A DNA stretch of 64,000 nucleotides from Natrialbaceae archaeon AArc-T1-2 (GCF_030273315.1 NZ_CP127174.1:2790001-2854000), one strand, 5' to 3'; counted from the first letter of the stretch, positions 1-9,106 are shown. Notes: generated from the letters alone by a model not told the origin. A program made the numbers and translations.

Positions 1-499
1 GCAGCCGATCCGGATCGGGGTCAAATCGGTCGGGATGGAGATACGCAAGCTCCTGGTAGCCGTCGTAGCGGACGTGTTTGTCGCCGTAATCGTCGTTGAA
101 CCGTCGGGGCGTGCAAACGACGTCCGCAACGGGCGTCGTAATTCGGTGAGACGCGGCCCCCTCGTTGTCGATGAAGACGACGCTGCGAGCACCGACCAGC
201 GGCGCGACGTGCGAGACGGCAACGCCACCGATAGCGGTCATCACGTCGGGGTCGAGCGCGCGCGCTCGGCGGAGCAGCTTGGCTTCGAAGGTCAACTGCA
301 CCAGAGCGAGGTCGAATATCGAATCGTGAGACCCGACGAGTACCTCGTGGTCGATGTCGTAGGCGCGAAGCAGGGGAACGGCGAGGTCCTTTTCGCGCGC
401 GAAGACGTGCACCTCGTGACCGTCGGCTTCGAGTTCGTCGATGGCGTGTCGGTAGAAGTGGACGTGGGCAGGGTGCTGGATGGTGATGATGACGTTCAT
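1..499 (-). CDS. DUF354-family glycosyltransferase-like protein (partial, runs off the window)
   Basis: The minus strand reads from an ATG at 499 to the window edge without a stop, about 166 codons. The product begins MNVIITIQHPAHVHFYRH and continues with a Rossmann-like pattern (HEVHVFARE, VMTAIGGVAVSHVAPLVGA, VVFIDNEGA). This is the N-terminal half of the DUF354 family, GT-B-like proteins often found near surface-polysaccharide genes. The C-terminal half lies outside the window, so the substrate cannot be judged. Its upstream region (500-851) contains a palindromic repeat. The family call is from recognised sequence pattern; the sugar-transfer role is inference. Confidence 0.75.
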   Translation of the reverse strand, partial: MNVIITIQHPAHVHFYRHAIDELEADGHEVHVFAREKDLAVPLLRAYDIDHEVLVGSHDSIFDLALVQLTFEAKLLRRARALDPDVMTAIGGVAVSHVAPLVGARSVVFIDNEGAASHRITTPVADVVCTPRRFNDDYGDKHVRYDGYQELAYLHPDRFDPDPDRL

Positions 500-568
500 A
501 CGAGCTGGCTCACCCGATTTCGGCCGACCTACTGCGCCGTATTAGAGCAGCTTCCGGTCCAAGAGTAA

Positions 569-648
569 TACTATCTGCTGCCACTGTGTGACGATCCTTG
601 CCACCCCGTGGCGGCGAGAATCGCACGCGACGTACAGCCGGCAGTGTA
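569..648. repeat. 80-bp imperfect palindromic element, divergent copy A
   Basis: The element starts TACTATCTGC and ends GCCGGCAGTGTA, with inner arms CGATCCTTGCC and GGCGAGAATCG around a CACCCCGTGG loop. It shares GTGTGA, GCCACCCCG, GGCG and the CCGGCAGT end with copies at 19154-19229 and 41342-41419. It lies between the start of the DUF354 gene and the end of the next gene (852). The outer arms are more degraded than in the other copies. Confidence 0.7.
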
Positions 649-851
649 AGAGGGTTCTGTCGGGTCATTGCGGGAGATGAAATCACAGCTAGGTAGTGTG
701 ATTGTTATGTACTGCCCACACCCCGCCGGGACCCAGTACGCACGCGCTAGTAGCCGTCTCAAATACTCTCCAGGGACCAGAGCTCGACACGATGACGCTG
801 TACCGGACCGATTACGGAGCGGGCGAGACAAAACGTCGTCTACAGGCAGAG

Positions 852-2255
852 TCAAGAACGCTCAGCCAGCGACTGTCCGACCGCCTGAGACTCGACATCG
901 TGTCCGTCCGCGTGGAACGATCCCAGACAGTTGAACAGCCCTCGTTCGTAGATGTCGGGTTCTTTGCTGATTCCGAGGTGTGAGCCGATCTTCGCGTCAG
1001 CCCAGTAGGCGCTGTGTGGCCCGTCTAACAGTCGGTTCAAGAGGCGCGGATCGATCTCCATTTTCACGTAACCGTCGTACTCACAGACCGCAGGTTTCGA
1101 CACGACTCGGTAACCGTCGCCGTTCATCGTTAGCTCGAGGTACTCGTCGTCGAGCAACGAGACGAGTACCGTCGTGTCGGTGCTGTAGCCGATGCGCTTG
1201 CGTTTGTCCTCTAAGTTCTCGTACGCGTACGGCACGTACGCCTGCAGTTCTGCGAGCGTCGGCATCGGATCGTGCTCGTACTCGAACGTCCGCGTGGCGA
1301 GTTCTTCCTCGACGTACGCCTTCACTGCAGCGGGATCGGTCGGCTCGAACGGCGCGGATCGCTCGCCGGATTCGAGATCGATGTACTCACCCGAGTTGAG
1401 GAAGACGCACTCGTGGTCGTCGGGGTCGACTCGCGATTCGAAGAACTCGAGTGCGCGCTGGCGTGGCGGGTTCGCCGTGTACTCGTTCAGGTGTGCGAGA
1501 CTTCCGGCCAGGAGGTACTCGCCGGCGAACGGCATGTAGTAATCGGGCTCGAAGATGTCCAGAAACTCGAGTGCGAGTTCGTGCTTCTCGCGAATCACCC
1601 GTTCACGTTCGCGAACCTTCCGCTCGTGATCGTAGTTGGTCACGGCCTGTGGATAGAACTGGGCCGCGCTGTACTGGTGACAGACCAGATCGATGTGGCC
1701 GTAATCGCGTTTGATCTTTCGGCAGCCGGATTCGGCGAGCTGGTACGGACAATCGTTCGTGTTCACGATGGTGTGCTCACCGTCGTCGATGACGGCCATC
1801 GAATCGACCTGCGTCGATCCCGGTTCGTCGGCCTGGTCGTCGTACCACGTACAGCCGAAGTAGTTACCACACAGCTGTGGATCGCAGCCGTCGGCTGCGA
1901 GAACGTTGATGTGCAGATCGCCCGCCAGGTGCGTTCGCTCGTCGTGTGGGAGTTCGATCGCTTCGTACCCGAGATCCTCGACCGCTTCTCGCAGATAATC
2001 CCAGCGGTAGTCGTGAATCAACACGGGAATGTCCGCATCCATGCGTTCCAGCGTGGCCGGATCGAAGTGATCCGGATGGATGTGCGAGAGGTAGATGTAG
2101 TCGACGTCGGTGAACTCCTCGGGCTGGGCGTCGAAGTCGGGATGGTGCGCCCACGATCCGTAGTACGCCCCGTCCACCAGCCAGGGATCACAGAGGAGTT
2201 GCGCTTGTCCGTCGTCGATCAGGAGTGCCGCTGACGAAAGGTACGTTACCTCCAT
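852..2255 (-). CDS. MBL-fold metal-dependent hydrolase, CMP-Neu5Ac hydroxylase/UlaG-like
   Basis: A 467-residue metallo-beta-lactamase-fold protein. The metal motif is at residues about 56-63 (SHIHPDHFD), and the following strands include a conserved DWxxD-like aspartate region and a lone downstream His/Asp set. The N-terminus (MEVTYLSSAALLIDDG) is typical of UlaG-type or CMP-sialate-hydroxylase-like MBL proteins, which bear a long C-terminal extension like the one here (residues about 280-467). No partner genes reveal a substrate. It is transcribed alone, with a TATA-like element about 35 nt upstream. The fold is clear; the reaction is unknown. Confidence 0.75.
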   Translation of the reverse strand: MEVTYLSSAALLIDDGQAQLLCDPWLVDGAYYGSWAHHPDFDAQPEEFTDVDYIYLSHIHPDHFDPATLERMDADIPVLIHDYRWDYLREAVEDLGYEAIELPHDERTHLAGDLHINVLAADGCDPQLCGNYFGCTWYDDQADEPGSTQVDSMAVIDDGEHTIVNTNDCPYQLAESGCRKIKRDYGHIDLVCHQYSAAQFYPQAVTNYDHERKVRERERVIREKHELALEFLDIFEPDYYMPFAGEYLLAGSLAHLNEYTANPPRQRALEFFESRVDPDDHECVFLNSGEYIDLESGERSAPFEPTDPAAVKAYVEEELATRTFEYEHDPMPTLAELQAYVPYAYENLEDKRKRIGYSTDTTVLVSLLDDEYLELTMNGDGYRVVSKPAVCEYDGYVKMEIDPRLLNRLLDGPHSAYWADAKIGSHLGISKEPDIYERGLFNCLGSFHADGHDVESQAVGQSLAERS

Positions 2256-2287
2256 ACGCGTTTTCGGAGAACGGCTGGTTTTGTTAT

Positions 2288-2298
2288 TGAATTTATAC
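2288..2298 (-). promoter_or_regulatory. TATA-like box for the MBL hydrolase gene
   Basis: On the minus strand the sequence CTGTATAAATTC lies about 35-43 nt upstream of the ATG at 2255. The spacing fits a TATA box with a very short leader. Assigned by pattern only. Confidence 0.4.
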
Positions 2299-2726
2299 AG
2301 CGCCTCGCCTCGAATTCGTCTTCGTTAGCCCCTCGTACGGGAGCAAATATGGTCGAAGTAACAGAAACGCAGGCCCGGACGTGACAGACGCCTCGTCCGG
2401 TTCGTCGACCGAACTACCGTTGTCGTCTCCGTCGAACCTGTCAGCCGAGCTGCCGTCACGGGTGTATCCCCTCCGTTCGTGCCGGTGTCCCCGGAGAGGC
2501 GGCCAACGAAAGCCACGATTACAGCGGTTCCCGCGCCTGTGAGGACGTACCGTTAGTTCATCGGGTGCAGTACGAGCCCATACTCTGCTATCACGCGTAG
2601 AGTACCACCGTGTACACTCGGATTATCGGTGCCTGTCAGCGGCGTCTCGGTCGGTACCGATTCAGTCGCTCTCGAGAACGAACCGGACCGCGTCACTTTT
2701 TGTCCACCTCCGAATACGTACGGGAT
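2299..2726. other. Intergenic region between divergent genes, no gene supported
   Basis: This interval separates the MBL hydrolase (minus) from the winged-helix gene (plus). Short open frames here lack recognisable sequence and acidic haloarchaeal composition. Nothing beyond presumed promoters is seen. Confidence 0.5.
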
Positions 2727-3506
2727 ATGGTTGACGTCCTCGACAACAAGCGAGCCGCGACGCGATTTCGAATTCTCGTCGAGATCGCCGAGCGCCAGCC
2801 CGCAGTGAGTCAGGGAGAGATCGCCGACAAGGTCGGGGTGACGAGCCAGGCGGTCAGCGAGTACATTCGCGCGCTCGTCGACGACGGCCTCGTCGAGAAG
2901 GAAGGGCGCTCGCGTTATCGCGTCACGAAAGAGGGCGTCGACTGGCTCTTACAGGCCGCAGACGACGTCCGCCGTTTTGCCGACCACGTCACCGGCGACG
3001 TCCTCGGGGCGATGGGCGAAGACACCGCCATCGCCACCGCCGACTTAACAGAAGGCGAATCGGTCTCGCTGACCGTCGAGGACGGTCTGTTACACGCCAG
3101 CCCGGGGACTGAAGGGTCGGCGACCGGCGTCGCGACGACCGACGCCGAAGCCGGCACCGATGTCGGCGTCACGAGCTTCGAGGGCGTCATCGATCTCGAG
3201 CCGGGTTCGGTCACGGTCTGGCAGGTCCCGGTCGTTCGTGCCGGCGGCAGTCGGGCCGTCGACACGGCCGCGATCGAGGAAGGCTGTGCCGACGCCGACC
3301 TCGTGCTTGCGGCCGGCATCGAGGCGGTCGTCACACTTCGAGACGTCGACCGCGAGCCATCGACCACGTTCGCCGTCGGTGAGGTCGCCACCGACGCCGC
3401 CGAGCACGGCCTCGAGGTGGCCGTCGTCGCGACGACCGACGCCGTTGGCCGGATCACCGACACGCTCCGTGACGCCGACGTGACCTACGAGGTGCTCGAG
3501 GGGTAG
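2727..3506 (+). CDS. Winged-helix transcriptional regulator, MarR/ArsR-like N-terminus with archaeal C-terminal domain
   Basis: The start is set at ATG 2727 (MVDVLDNKRAATRFRILVEI), because the upstream in-frame extension is basic and unlike a haloarchaeal protein. Residues about 10-75 form a winged helix (QGEIADKVGVTSQAVSEYIR, then LVEKEGRSRYRVTKEG for the wing). The rest, about 180 residues, is an acidic alpha/beta domain ending in alternating strands and helices (DLVLAAGIEAVVTLR, LEVAVVATTDAVGRI), possibly a ligand-sensing module. It is conserved in haloarchaea, but the target genes are unknown. It is convergent with the PAC2 gene (stop at 3552). Confidence 0.75.
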   Translation: MVDVLDNKRAATRFRILVEIAERQPAVSQGEIADKVGVTSQAVSEYIRALVDDGLVEKEGRSRYRVTKEGVDWLLQAADDVRRFADHVTGDVLGAMGEDTAIATADLTEGESVSLTVEDGLLHASPGTEGSATGVATTDAEAGTDVGVTSFEGVIDLEPGSVTVWQVPVVRAGGSRAVDTAAIEEGCADADLVLAAGIEAVVTLRDVDREPSTTFAVGEVATDAAEHGLEVAVVATTDAVGRITDTLRDADVTYEVLEG

Positions 3507-3551
3507 TACGAACGCGTCCCACGACCTGCTCCGCCGTCGACGAGCGATTCG

Positions 3552-4322
3552 TCACCCGATGTAGCGCAGATCGTCGTCGCTCGGCAGATCCATCGACTGC
3601 TGTTGTTGTTCCATCTCCTGGATCTTTCCGACGACTTCTTCCATCTCGTCCGCTCGCTCGTCGAGCTGTTCGTAGTCGAGTTCGAGCTCGAGGACGTCCT
3701 CGAGCACTTCGAGCACTGCCCGGGCACTCTTGGGATCGACGAGGTAGCCGCTGGTCTCGCCCATCAGACAGGCCGCCTCGAAGCCGCGGCGCTCGCTCAA
3801 GCCGAGCAGGAGGCCGCTGACGCCGACGATGCCGCCTGCGGGTTCGTCCTCGCGGAACTCGACGCCGGCGTCCTCGAGATCCTCGCGCAGCGACTCGTGG
3901 CTGACAGCTCCGAGAACGGCGTACTCCTCGATGAGCTCGCCGGTCGGGACGCCACCGAGCGCGTAGAGGTCCTGGACGCCGAACTCGTCGGCGACGTCGA
4001 GGAAGGCGTCGGTGAGCAGGTAGTGACCGTCGTTCGACTGCGCCTGGTGGTCGCCGGTGAGAACCAGCAGGTCCCGGCCAGTCTCGGGTGAGACAGCGTG
4101 GATTTCGGCACAGGTCAGGCTCGCGACGCCGTCCTCGATCGAGACCTGTGGCGGGAACTCCCGGGAGTAGATCCGTCGAACGAGCGTGCTCTCGTCTTCG
4201 AACTCCTCTAAGACGTGCTCTGCAGCCAGCGTTCCGACGTGGCCGACGCCCGGCAGCCCCTCGACGAGTACGGGGTCTGTGAGCTCGACCGCCGCGACGT
4301 CGTCGATTTCCAGTTCGTCCAT
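3552..4322 (-). CDS. Proteasome assembly chaperone family protein (PAC2), copy 1
   Basis: A 256-residue COG2047/PAC2-type protein (LVEGLPGVGHVGTLAAEHVLEEF near the start; ALGGVPTGE and GIVGVSGLLLGLSERRG in the middle). Relatives bind 20S proteasome subunits or help their assembly. The C-terminal 40 residues are a charged and Gln-rich helix (EMEQQQQSMDL) ending DLRYIG. It is the last gene of the L44e-S27e-aIF2a-Nop10-PAC2 cluster; the Nop10 stop lies 3 bp upstream of its start. A second PAC2 gene occurs at 25987. The family call is firm; the exact role is not. Confidence 0.88.
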   Translation of the reverse strand: MDELEIDDVAAVELTDPVLVEGLPGVGHVGTLAAEHVLEEFEDESTLVRRIYSREFPPQVSIEDGVASLTCAEIHAVSPETGRDLLVLTGDHQAQSNDGHYLLTDAFLDVADEFGVQDLYALGGVPTGELIEEYAVLGAVSHESLREDLEDAGVEFREDEPAGGIVGVSGLLLGLSERRGFEAACLMGETSGYLVDPKSARAVLEVLEDVLELELDYEQLDERADEMEEVVGKIQEMEQQQQSMDLPSDDDLRYIG

Positions 4323-4325
4323 ACC

Positions 4326-4508
4326 CTATTCGTGATTGCGACGCTTAAGAGCGCGTCGGTACTTGCCGTGTGGATCGGCCGGGTCGAACGGCGCGGGGGC
4401 GCTGTTTTCGGCGTCAGCTCCACAGTCGGGACAGCTGGCAGAAAGGGTGTACACCGGTCTGTCGTGGACCTCACGCCACGCCGAACAGACCTGGATGTCG
4501 GATTTCAC
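4326..4508 (-). CDS. nop10: H/ACA ribonucleoprotein protein Nop10
   Basis: A 60-residue basic zinc-ribbon protein (MKSDIQVCSAWREVHDRPVYTL, CPDCGADAE, ending DPHGKYRRALKRRN). Nop10 is a subunit of the H/ACA guide RNP with Cbf5, Gar1 and L7Ae, which makes pseudouridine in rRNA. Length and the PFDPxDxHGKYRR region match archaeal Nop10. One of the usual zinc cysteine pairs is kept (CPDC), and the first position is reduced, as in other haloarchaea. It lies between aIF2-alpha and PAC2 with 3-bp gaps, a conserved archaeal gene order. Confidence 0.95.
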   Translation of the reverse strand: MKSDIQVCSAWREVHDRPVYTLSASCPDCGADAENSAPAPFDPADPHGKYRRALKRRNHE

Positions 4509-4511
4509 GGC

Positions 4512-5312
4512 TTACTCGTCGTCGGTCCGACGCTCGCGGTGGTACTCGCCGTCGCCGCCCTGGTCCTCGATGGCGGCGACTGCACGGTCGGCGCTCGCCT
4601 CGAGTTCGGACTCGGCGGTCTTGTAGTTCGGTGCCTGCACCTCGATGCGGTACTCCGGCGCGCCGACGTAGCTCACCTCGAGGTCGACCTCATCGGGCAC
4701 GTTCCCGTTGCCCTCTGCTGCCTGCAGGGCCTCGCGGACGCCGTCGACCCCGCTTTCTGCGGGGTTTTCCAGATCGACGTAACCGGTGACGTTGACGTAC
4801 GGTACCGAGACGTTCTCTCGGGCGGTGTCGACGATCGCCTCGATCTCCTCGTCGTCGAGATCTGTTCTCTCGAGCGCGTCCTCGCCGTGGATCGCAGCCT
4901 GTTTGAAGCCGTCGTAGAGACTGCCGTGTTCAGCGAGCAGCTCGTTCGCGATTGCGCCGTACTGCTCGCCGGTGACGTCTTCGCCGAAGGCGAGCTCCAT
5001 CCAGTTGTCCGCTTTCTGCTCGTTTTTCCACTGCTGAATCTTCTCGGATCGCTGGTGGTCGTTGACGTCTTTCAACGAGAGGTCGATCTGCTGTGAGGAT
5101 TCGTCGACGTCTAAGACCTTACAGACGACGATCTGGCCCTCGCTTACGTGATCGCGGACGTTTTTGATCCAGCCGCTTGCGACTTCGGAGATGTGGATCA
5201 GTCCTCGCTTGTCCTCGTACTCCTCTAAGTCGACGAAGACGCCGAAGTCCTCAATCTCGTCGATCTTGCCGACGACGAGCTCGCCGGGATCGGGCCAGCC
5301 GCTGTACTTCAT
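4512..5312 (-). CDS. eif2a: Translation initiation factor aIF2 subunit alpha
   Basis: A 266-residue protein. Residues about 10-85 are an S1/OB domain ([50 protein letters not shown]), followed by a helical domain and the C-terminal alpha/beta domain that binds the gamma subunit ([20 protein letters not shown]). It acts in the aIF2 heterotrimer that brings initiator Met-tRNA to the ribosome. The ATG at 5312 overlaps the S27e stop by the ATGA arrangement, implying translational coupling. Confidence 0.96.
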   Translation of the reverse strand: MKYSGWPDPGELVVGKIDEIEDFGVFVDLEEYEDKRGLIHISEVASGWIKNVRDHVSEGQIVVCKVLDVDESSQQIDLSLKDVNDHQRSEKIQQWKNEQKADNWMELAFGEDVTGEQYGAIANELLAEHGSLYDGFKQAAIHGEDALERTDLDDEEIEAIVDTARENVSVPYVNVTGYVDLENPAESGVDGVREALQAAEGNGNVPDEVDLEVSYVGAPEYRIEVQAPNYKTAESELEASADRAVAAIEDQGGDGEYHRERRTDDE

Positions 5313-5482
5313 CGTGACTCGACTGTTTCGACGATCTCGTGGTCGATCTCGGCTTTGCCACCGGTCGGAACAGCGAGCGTCGTGCCACAGACGGCACAGG
5401 CGACCTCGGTGGAGGCCTTGCCGAAGACGACCTGTTCGTTCTCACAGTCGCCACAGCGGACGGTGTAGAAGTTTCCTGCCAT
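5309..5482 (-). CDS. rps27e: 30S ribosomal protein S27e
   Basis: 57 residues from ATG 5482 ([20 protein letters not shown]). A longer in-frame start at 5521 would add an unconserved stretch overlapping L44e and is rejected. Zinc-ribbon cysteines are visible as CGDC and CAVC. It is a component of the archaeal small ribosomal subunit. It sits between L44e and aIF2-alpha, overlapping the latter by 4 bp. Confidence 0.95.
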   Translation of the reverse strand: MAGNFYTVRCGDCENEQVVFGKASTEVACAVCGTTLAVPTGGKAEIDHEIVETVESR

Positions 5483-5487
5483 CGTGA

Positions 5488-5766
5488 TCACTCCTGGAAC
5501 TCGAGTCGGCCGGCGCGCCATCCCTCACGGAGGTGGGCCTTCCCACACTCGCTGCAGCGGTACTTGAGGTCCGTCTTTTTCGTCGGCTTGTCGCCACTCG
5601 GAACCTTCGAGAACTTGCCGCTGTTCCCGATGCCCGTGTTGCGTTTGCGCTGGCGGTCGATCCACTTCATTCCGGTCTGGCGACCGGTACGGACCTTCTC
5701 GACTTCGTGTTCGTGGTGTTCGTTACAGTGCGGACAGTACGTGTTGAACCGGCGTGGCATCTGCAT
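5488..5766 (-). CDS. rpl44e: 50S ribosomal protein L44e
   Basis: 92 residues, starting [21 protein letters not shown]; basic, with zinc-binding CPHC and CSEC motifs. It is the archaeal homologue of eukaryotic L36a/L44 near the ribosomal E site. It is the first gene of the minus-strand translation cluster, 5 bp from S27e. Full length for the family. Confidence 0.97.
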   Translation of the reverse strand: MQMPRRFNTYCPHCNEHHEHEVEKVRTGRQTGMKWIDRQRKRNTGIGNSGKFSKVPSGDKPTKKTDLKYRCSECGKAHLREGWRAGRLEFQE

Positions 5767-5930
5767 GGTTATCTCACTTGCCGAGGGCTACGAGAGGGGC
5801 GTTTAAAACGCGTTTGGTTCGCCGCAGGCGTCGTCACGAGAGGGGCCCAAGCGTCGCGAACGCTTGCCGGGCCACACGAGTTGCAAGTGTTGGCCCCTTG
5901 CTTATGACTCCCCACTCCCAAACCCGAGCG

Positions 5931-6443
5931 ATGGTTCGATCTGATCGATTCTCTCGGCGATCGATGCTGCGATTCGTCGGCGGCGCAACGGGGATCGCAC
6001 TCGTCGCGGGCTGTACCGAGGGGACGGGAGACGGCAACGACGTTTCCGAGGAACACGACGAAGATTTAGCTGACATCGCAGACGATCCCGACGTGCCTGA
6101 AACAGGCTGGGATGAGGGCTGGGAAGACGTCGACACGATCGAACTCGAGGCCGAGAGCGACGGCTGGCTGGGGAAGCGACCGGCGGCCATCGAGGGTCAG
6201 GAAAACCCCGACCTCGCTCTCTACGAGGGGCGGGAGTACGAGTTCGTCTGGACGAACGGCGATGGCGACGAGCACAACCTCGCGATCTGGGACGACGACG
6301 AGGCGATCGTCTCGTCCGAGTTCGCCGAAGACGAAGATGAAACGACGACGCTCACCGTGGAAGCGACCGACGAGATGGAGTTGTTCCTCTGTGAGACCCA
6401 CGGGAACGAAATGGCCGGCGCTATCGAAATCCGAACCGAATAG
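5931..6443 (+). CDS. Tat-exported cupredoxin-like lipoprotein (blue-copper type)
   Basis: 170 residues from ATG 5931; ATG 5904 is possible. The N-terminus has a twin-arginine motif (SRRSMLRF) and a lipobox (LVAGC), so export by Tat and lipid anchoring outside the membrane are expected. The mature C-terminal domain has a type-1 copper set: His in DEHNLAIW, then Cys, His and Met in FLCETHGNEM. It may carry electrons or copper for the oxidase operon that starts 157 bp downstream. It is not a canonical halocyanin by sequence. The copper role is inferred from the residue set. Confidence 0.8.
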   Translation: MVRSDRFSRRSMLRFVGGATGIALVAGCTEGTGDGNDVSEEHDEDLADIADDPDVPETGWDEGWEDVDTIELEAESDGWLGKRPAAIEGQENPDLALYEGREYEFVWTNGDGDEHNLAIWDDDEAIVSSEFAEDEDETTTLTVEATDEMELFLCETHGNEMAGAIEIRTE

Positions 6444-6499
6444 TCGCCGTCCGCTTTCCTGCGTCGAACCTGGTCGGTCCAACGGTAAGGATAGAATTA

Positions 6500-6514
6500 T
6501 ATTGTTATACAATA
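6500..6514. promoter_or_regulatory. Palindromic AT-rich motif upstream of the oxidase operon
   Basis: Arms TATTGT and ACAATA are perfectly inverted around TAT, in the 157-bp gap before the oxidase genes and about 60 bp upstream of the likely TATA box. A candidate operator; no regulator is identified. Confidence 0.35.
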
Positions 6515-6565
6515 CATGAATGTGTTTTTCAACGTCACCGTCTATCGATACTGTGGTCCTAGCTA

Positions 6566-6577
6566 GGCTATAAGAAT
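6566..6577 (+). promoter_or_regulatory. TATA box of the ba3-type oxidase operon
   Basis: GGCTATAAGAAT is centred about 28 nt upstream of ATG 6601, so transcription would begin at or near the start codon (leaderless mRNA), which is common in haloarchaea. Confidence 0.5.
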
Positions 6578-6600
6578 CTCGGCGTAGTCGAGAGCCTGCC

Positions 6601-6819
6601 ATGAGTCAACCGGATCAAACGTCTCCCTCGGATCGGCCACGTCAAACGTCCACTCCGGATCAACCGGGAGCCAAACGACGGCTCGATCACGAGGAGTTCG
6701 ATCCGATCGGGACGCTCGCGCTGATCGCACTGTATTTCCTGGTGCTGATCGCGATGTGGTTGTTCATGTACTTCGTCGAGTTTCTGGGTAACGAGCTAAC
6801 GGTGGTGGGTCTGGCGTGA
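6601..6819 (+). CDS. Small subunit of ba3-type cytochrome oxidase (CbaD/IIa-like)
   Basis: 72 residues: a polar, proline-rich N-terminus of about 35 residues and one transmembrane helix (IGTLALIALYFLVLIAMW). In Thermus and in haloarchaeal ba3 oxidases a one-helix subunit replaces the missing second helix of subunit II. Position as first gene, overlapping subunit II by 4 bp (GTGA), supports this. Homology is not visible beyond the topology. Confidence 0.7.
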   Translation: MSQPDQTSPSDRPRQTSTPDQPGAKRRLDHEEFDPIGTLALIALYFLVLIAMWLFMYFVEFLGNELTVVGLA

Positions 6820-7367
6820 GGATCCACACCTACGAGAAGTGGTGGCTCGGCGCGTCGCTTGTACTTATCGTCCTGTTCGTCGTAACGGTCACGTTCGGTG
6901 CGGTCGGGCTCGGCATCACGATGGTCGGCGACGAGGAGAATGTCGACCCGGACGAACTCGACGATCCAGACGAACTTCCCAACGAGTTCGAGGAGTTCGC
7001 CGAACCGGGCGTCTACGAGGTCGGTGACGGCGAGTACGAAGTGTACGTGCGGGCCTGGCAGTTCGGCTACACGCCCGGCTCCGAGCAGTTAGGACTGGAC
7101 CCGATCGAGGTGCCAGAAGACAGCACGGTCACCTTCTACGTCACGAGCGAGGACGTCATCCACAGTTTCAGCATCGTCGGGACGAACGCGAACACGATGG
7201 TCATTCCGGGTGAAGTGTCCACGATGACCGTCGAGTTCGACGAACCCGGCGAGTACGGCGTCATCTGCAACGAGTACTGTGGGATCAATCACCACGACAT
7301 GGAAGGGACGGTGATCGTCCTCGAGGAAGACGAGTTCGAGGAAGCGGAGGAGGAGGACGACGAATGA
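6816..7367 (+). CDS. coxB: Cytochrome c oxidase subunit II (ba3-type, CuA protein)
   Basis: 183 residues with a GTG start overlapping the previous stop. One N-terminal membrane helix (LGASLVLIVLFVVTVTFGAV), an acidic linker, then the CuA cupredoxin domain. The ligands are visible: His in VIHSFSIVG, and Cys-Cys-His-Met in CNEYCGINHHDM. A single membrane helix is the mark of the B-family (ba3) oxidases. CuA accepts electrons outside the membrane and passes them to subunit I. The tail is very acidic (EEAEEEDDE). It overlaps subunit I by 4 bp. Confidence 0.95.
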   Translation: MRIHTYEKWWLGASLVLIVLFVVTVTFGAVGLGITMVGDEENVDPDELDDPDELPNEFEEFAEPGVYEVGDGEYEVYVRAWQFGYTPGSEQLGLDPIEVPEDSTVTFYVTSEDVIHSFSIVGTNANTMVIPGEVSTMTVEFDEPGEYGVICNEYCGINHHDMEGTVIVLEEDEFEEAEEEDDE

Positions 7368-9094
7368 CGTTTGCCGACGCGTATCCGGATCAGGCACGCA
7401 TCGTTCGGATGTCGTTCTGGAGTTCGTTCGTCGCGCTCGCACTCGGCGCGTTCTTCGGCATCCTCCAGGCGCTACACCGAACCGACATCCTTCGAGTGAT
7501 CGACTCGAGTACGTACTACACCGTGTTGACTGGCCACGGCGTCTTCCTGGTCATCACGTTCACGATCTTCTTCCTGGTCGGCGTCTACCAGTGGGCGGTC
7601 ACCGATAGTCTGGGACGCGGACCGGTCGACATGCGATTCACGTGGACGTGGCACGGGCTGATGACGATCGGGACGATCATGGCCGGCGTTGCGATCCTCG
7701 CGGGCTTTACCGACGCGACCGACATCGACGCCGACGTCCTCTTTACGTTCTACGCACCGCTTGCGGCTCACCCACTCTTCTATCTCGGACTCGTGGTCTT
7801 CGTGATCGGGACCTGGCTCGCCGGCGTGGACTGGTTCCGGTCGTGGCTCGCCTGGCGTTCCGACAATCCCGGCGAACGAATCCCGCTGCCGACGTTCATG
7901 GTCCTGACGACGATGATCATGTGGTACATCGCATCGATCGGCGTCGCAGTGGCAATCGTCGCGTTCCTGTTGCCCTGGTCGCTGGGAATCGTCGACTCGG
8001 TCAACCCGTTACTGACCCGGACGCTGTTTTGGTACTTCGGCCATCCGGTCGTCTACTTCTGGCTGCTACCAGCGTACCTGCTGTGGTACACTCTCCTGCC
8101 GAAGCTCTCGGGCGGCCGGCTGTTCAGCGACCCGCTCGCGCGCGTCGTGTTCATCCTCTTTATCCTCCTGTCGACGCCGGTCGGGATCCACCACCAGTAC
8201 TTGGATCCCGGTATCGCGGAAGGCTTCAAGTTCATCGTGATGACGAACACGATGTTTCTCTTGCTTCCCAGCTTGTTAACGGCGTTTACCGTCGTCGCGA
8301 GCATGGAACACGGCGCGCGCCAGCGCGGCGGCGAGGGCTACTTCGACTGGCTGACCGCCCTTCCCTGGCGCGATCCCGCCTTTACGGGGATGGCACTCGC
8401 AGGACTCGTATTCGCCTTCGGCGGCTTCACCGGCATCGTCAACGCCGGGATGAACATCAACTACCTCGTCCACAACACGCTGTGGGTCCCGGGTCACATC
8501 CACACCCAGGTCGGCACCGCCGTCGCGCTGACGTTCATGGCCGGTTCCTACTGGCTCATCCCGCAGGTGACCGGGAACCGCCTCGTCGGCAGAGACCTCG
8601 GCCTCGTTCAGGTCGTCCTCTGGTTCCTCGGCATCGTGTTCATGACGAACTCGATGTACCGTGGCGGCCTGATCGGCATCCCGCGCCGAACGGCCGAACC
8701 CCGCTACACCGGCTTCGAGTACGAGATCGCCGTCGGCTCCGTCGCCGAACTCGAGTTCCAGCTCGCACTCGGTGCGGCGTTGCTGTTCGTCTCGACGGTC
8801 CTGTTTCTCGGTATCGTGATTGCGACGGCGCTCAACCACGACTCCGAGCCGCTCGACGACGGGACGATTCCCCCGGCGCTGTCCGGTCCCGAGGACGGTC
8901 CGCTCGTGCTCGACAACCTGAAGCTGTGGACCGCTATCGCCATCGTCCTCATCGTCATCGCGTACACGGTGCCGCTCGCGAGCATCGTCGACGGCGGCGG
9001 CCTGTTCGGTCCCGGAATCGATCCGTTCGATCCCATTCCCACCGCGCTCGAACCGACCGGCCTGCTTGCTGCACTCGAGTCCGTCCTCACGTAA
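7364..9094 (+). CDS. coxA: Cytochrome c oxidase subunit I (b(a)3 type)
   Basis: 576 residues with about 13-14 membrane helices. Haem and CuB ligands are visible: WTWHGLMTIG (low-spin haem His), the His-Tyr pair in FGHPVVYFWLLPAY, the two His of GIHHQYLDPG, and HIHTQVGTAV near helix X. The absence of A-family proton-channel residues and the paired one-helix subunits place it in the B (ba3) family of proton-pumping terminal oxidases. It uses oxygen as terminal acceptor; the likely donor is halocyanin. The start ATG overlaps the subunit II stop. Confidence 0.96.
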   Translation: MTFADAYPDQARIVRMSFWSSFVALALGAFFGILQALHRTDILRVIDSSTYYTVLTGHGVFLVITFTIFFLVGVYQWAVTDSLGRGPVDMRFTWTWHGLMTIGTIMAGVAILAGFTDATDIDADVLFTFYAPLAAHPLFYLGLVVFVIGTWLAGVDWFRSWLAWRSDNPGERIPLPTFMVLTTMIMWYIASIGVAVAIVAFLLPWSLGIVDSVNPLLTRTLFWYFGHPVVYFWLLPAYLLWYTLLPKLSGGRLFSDPLARVVFILFILLSTPVGIHHQYLDPGIAEGFKFIVMTNTMFLLLPSLLTAFTVVASMEHGARQRGGEGYFDWLTALPWRDPAFTGMALAGLVFAFGGFTGIVNAGMNINYLVHNTLWVPGHIHTQVGTAVALTFMAGSYWLIPQVTGNRLVGRDLGLVQVVLWFLGIVFMTNSMYRGGLIGIPRRTAEPRYTGFEYEIAVGSVAELEFQLALGAALLFVSTVLFLGIVIATALNHDSEPLDDGTIPPALSGPEDGPLVLDNLKLWTAIAIVLIVIAYTVPLASIVDGGGLFGPGIDPFDPIPTALEPTGLLAALESVLT

Positions 9095-9106
9095 CGTGAT
9101 CAGTCG

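Noticed and set aside
569-648. CRISPR repeat or leader
   Set aside because: No regularly spaced direct repeats; copies are dispersed and palindromic, and no cas genes are present.
2325-2516. 63-codon minus-strand open frame between divergent genes
   Set aside because: Basic Thr/Arg-rich composition unlike haloarchaeal proteins, no conserved motif.
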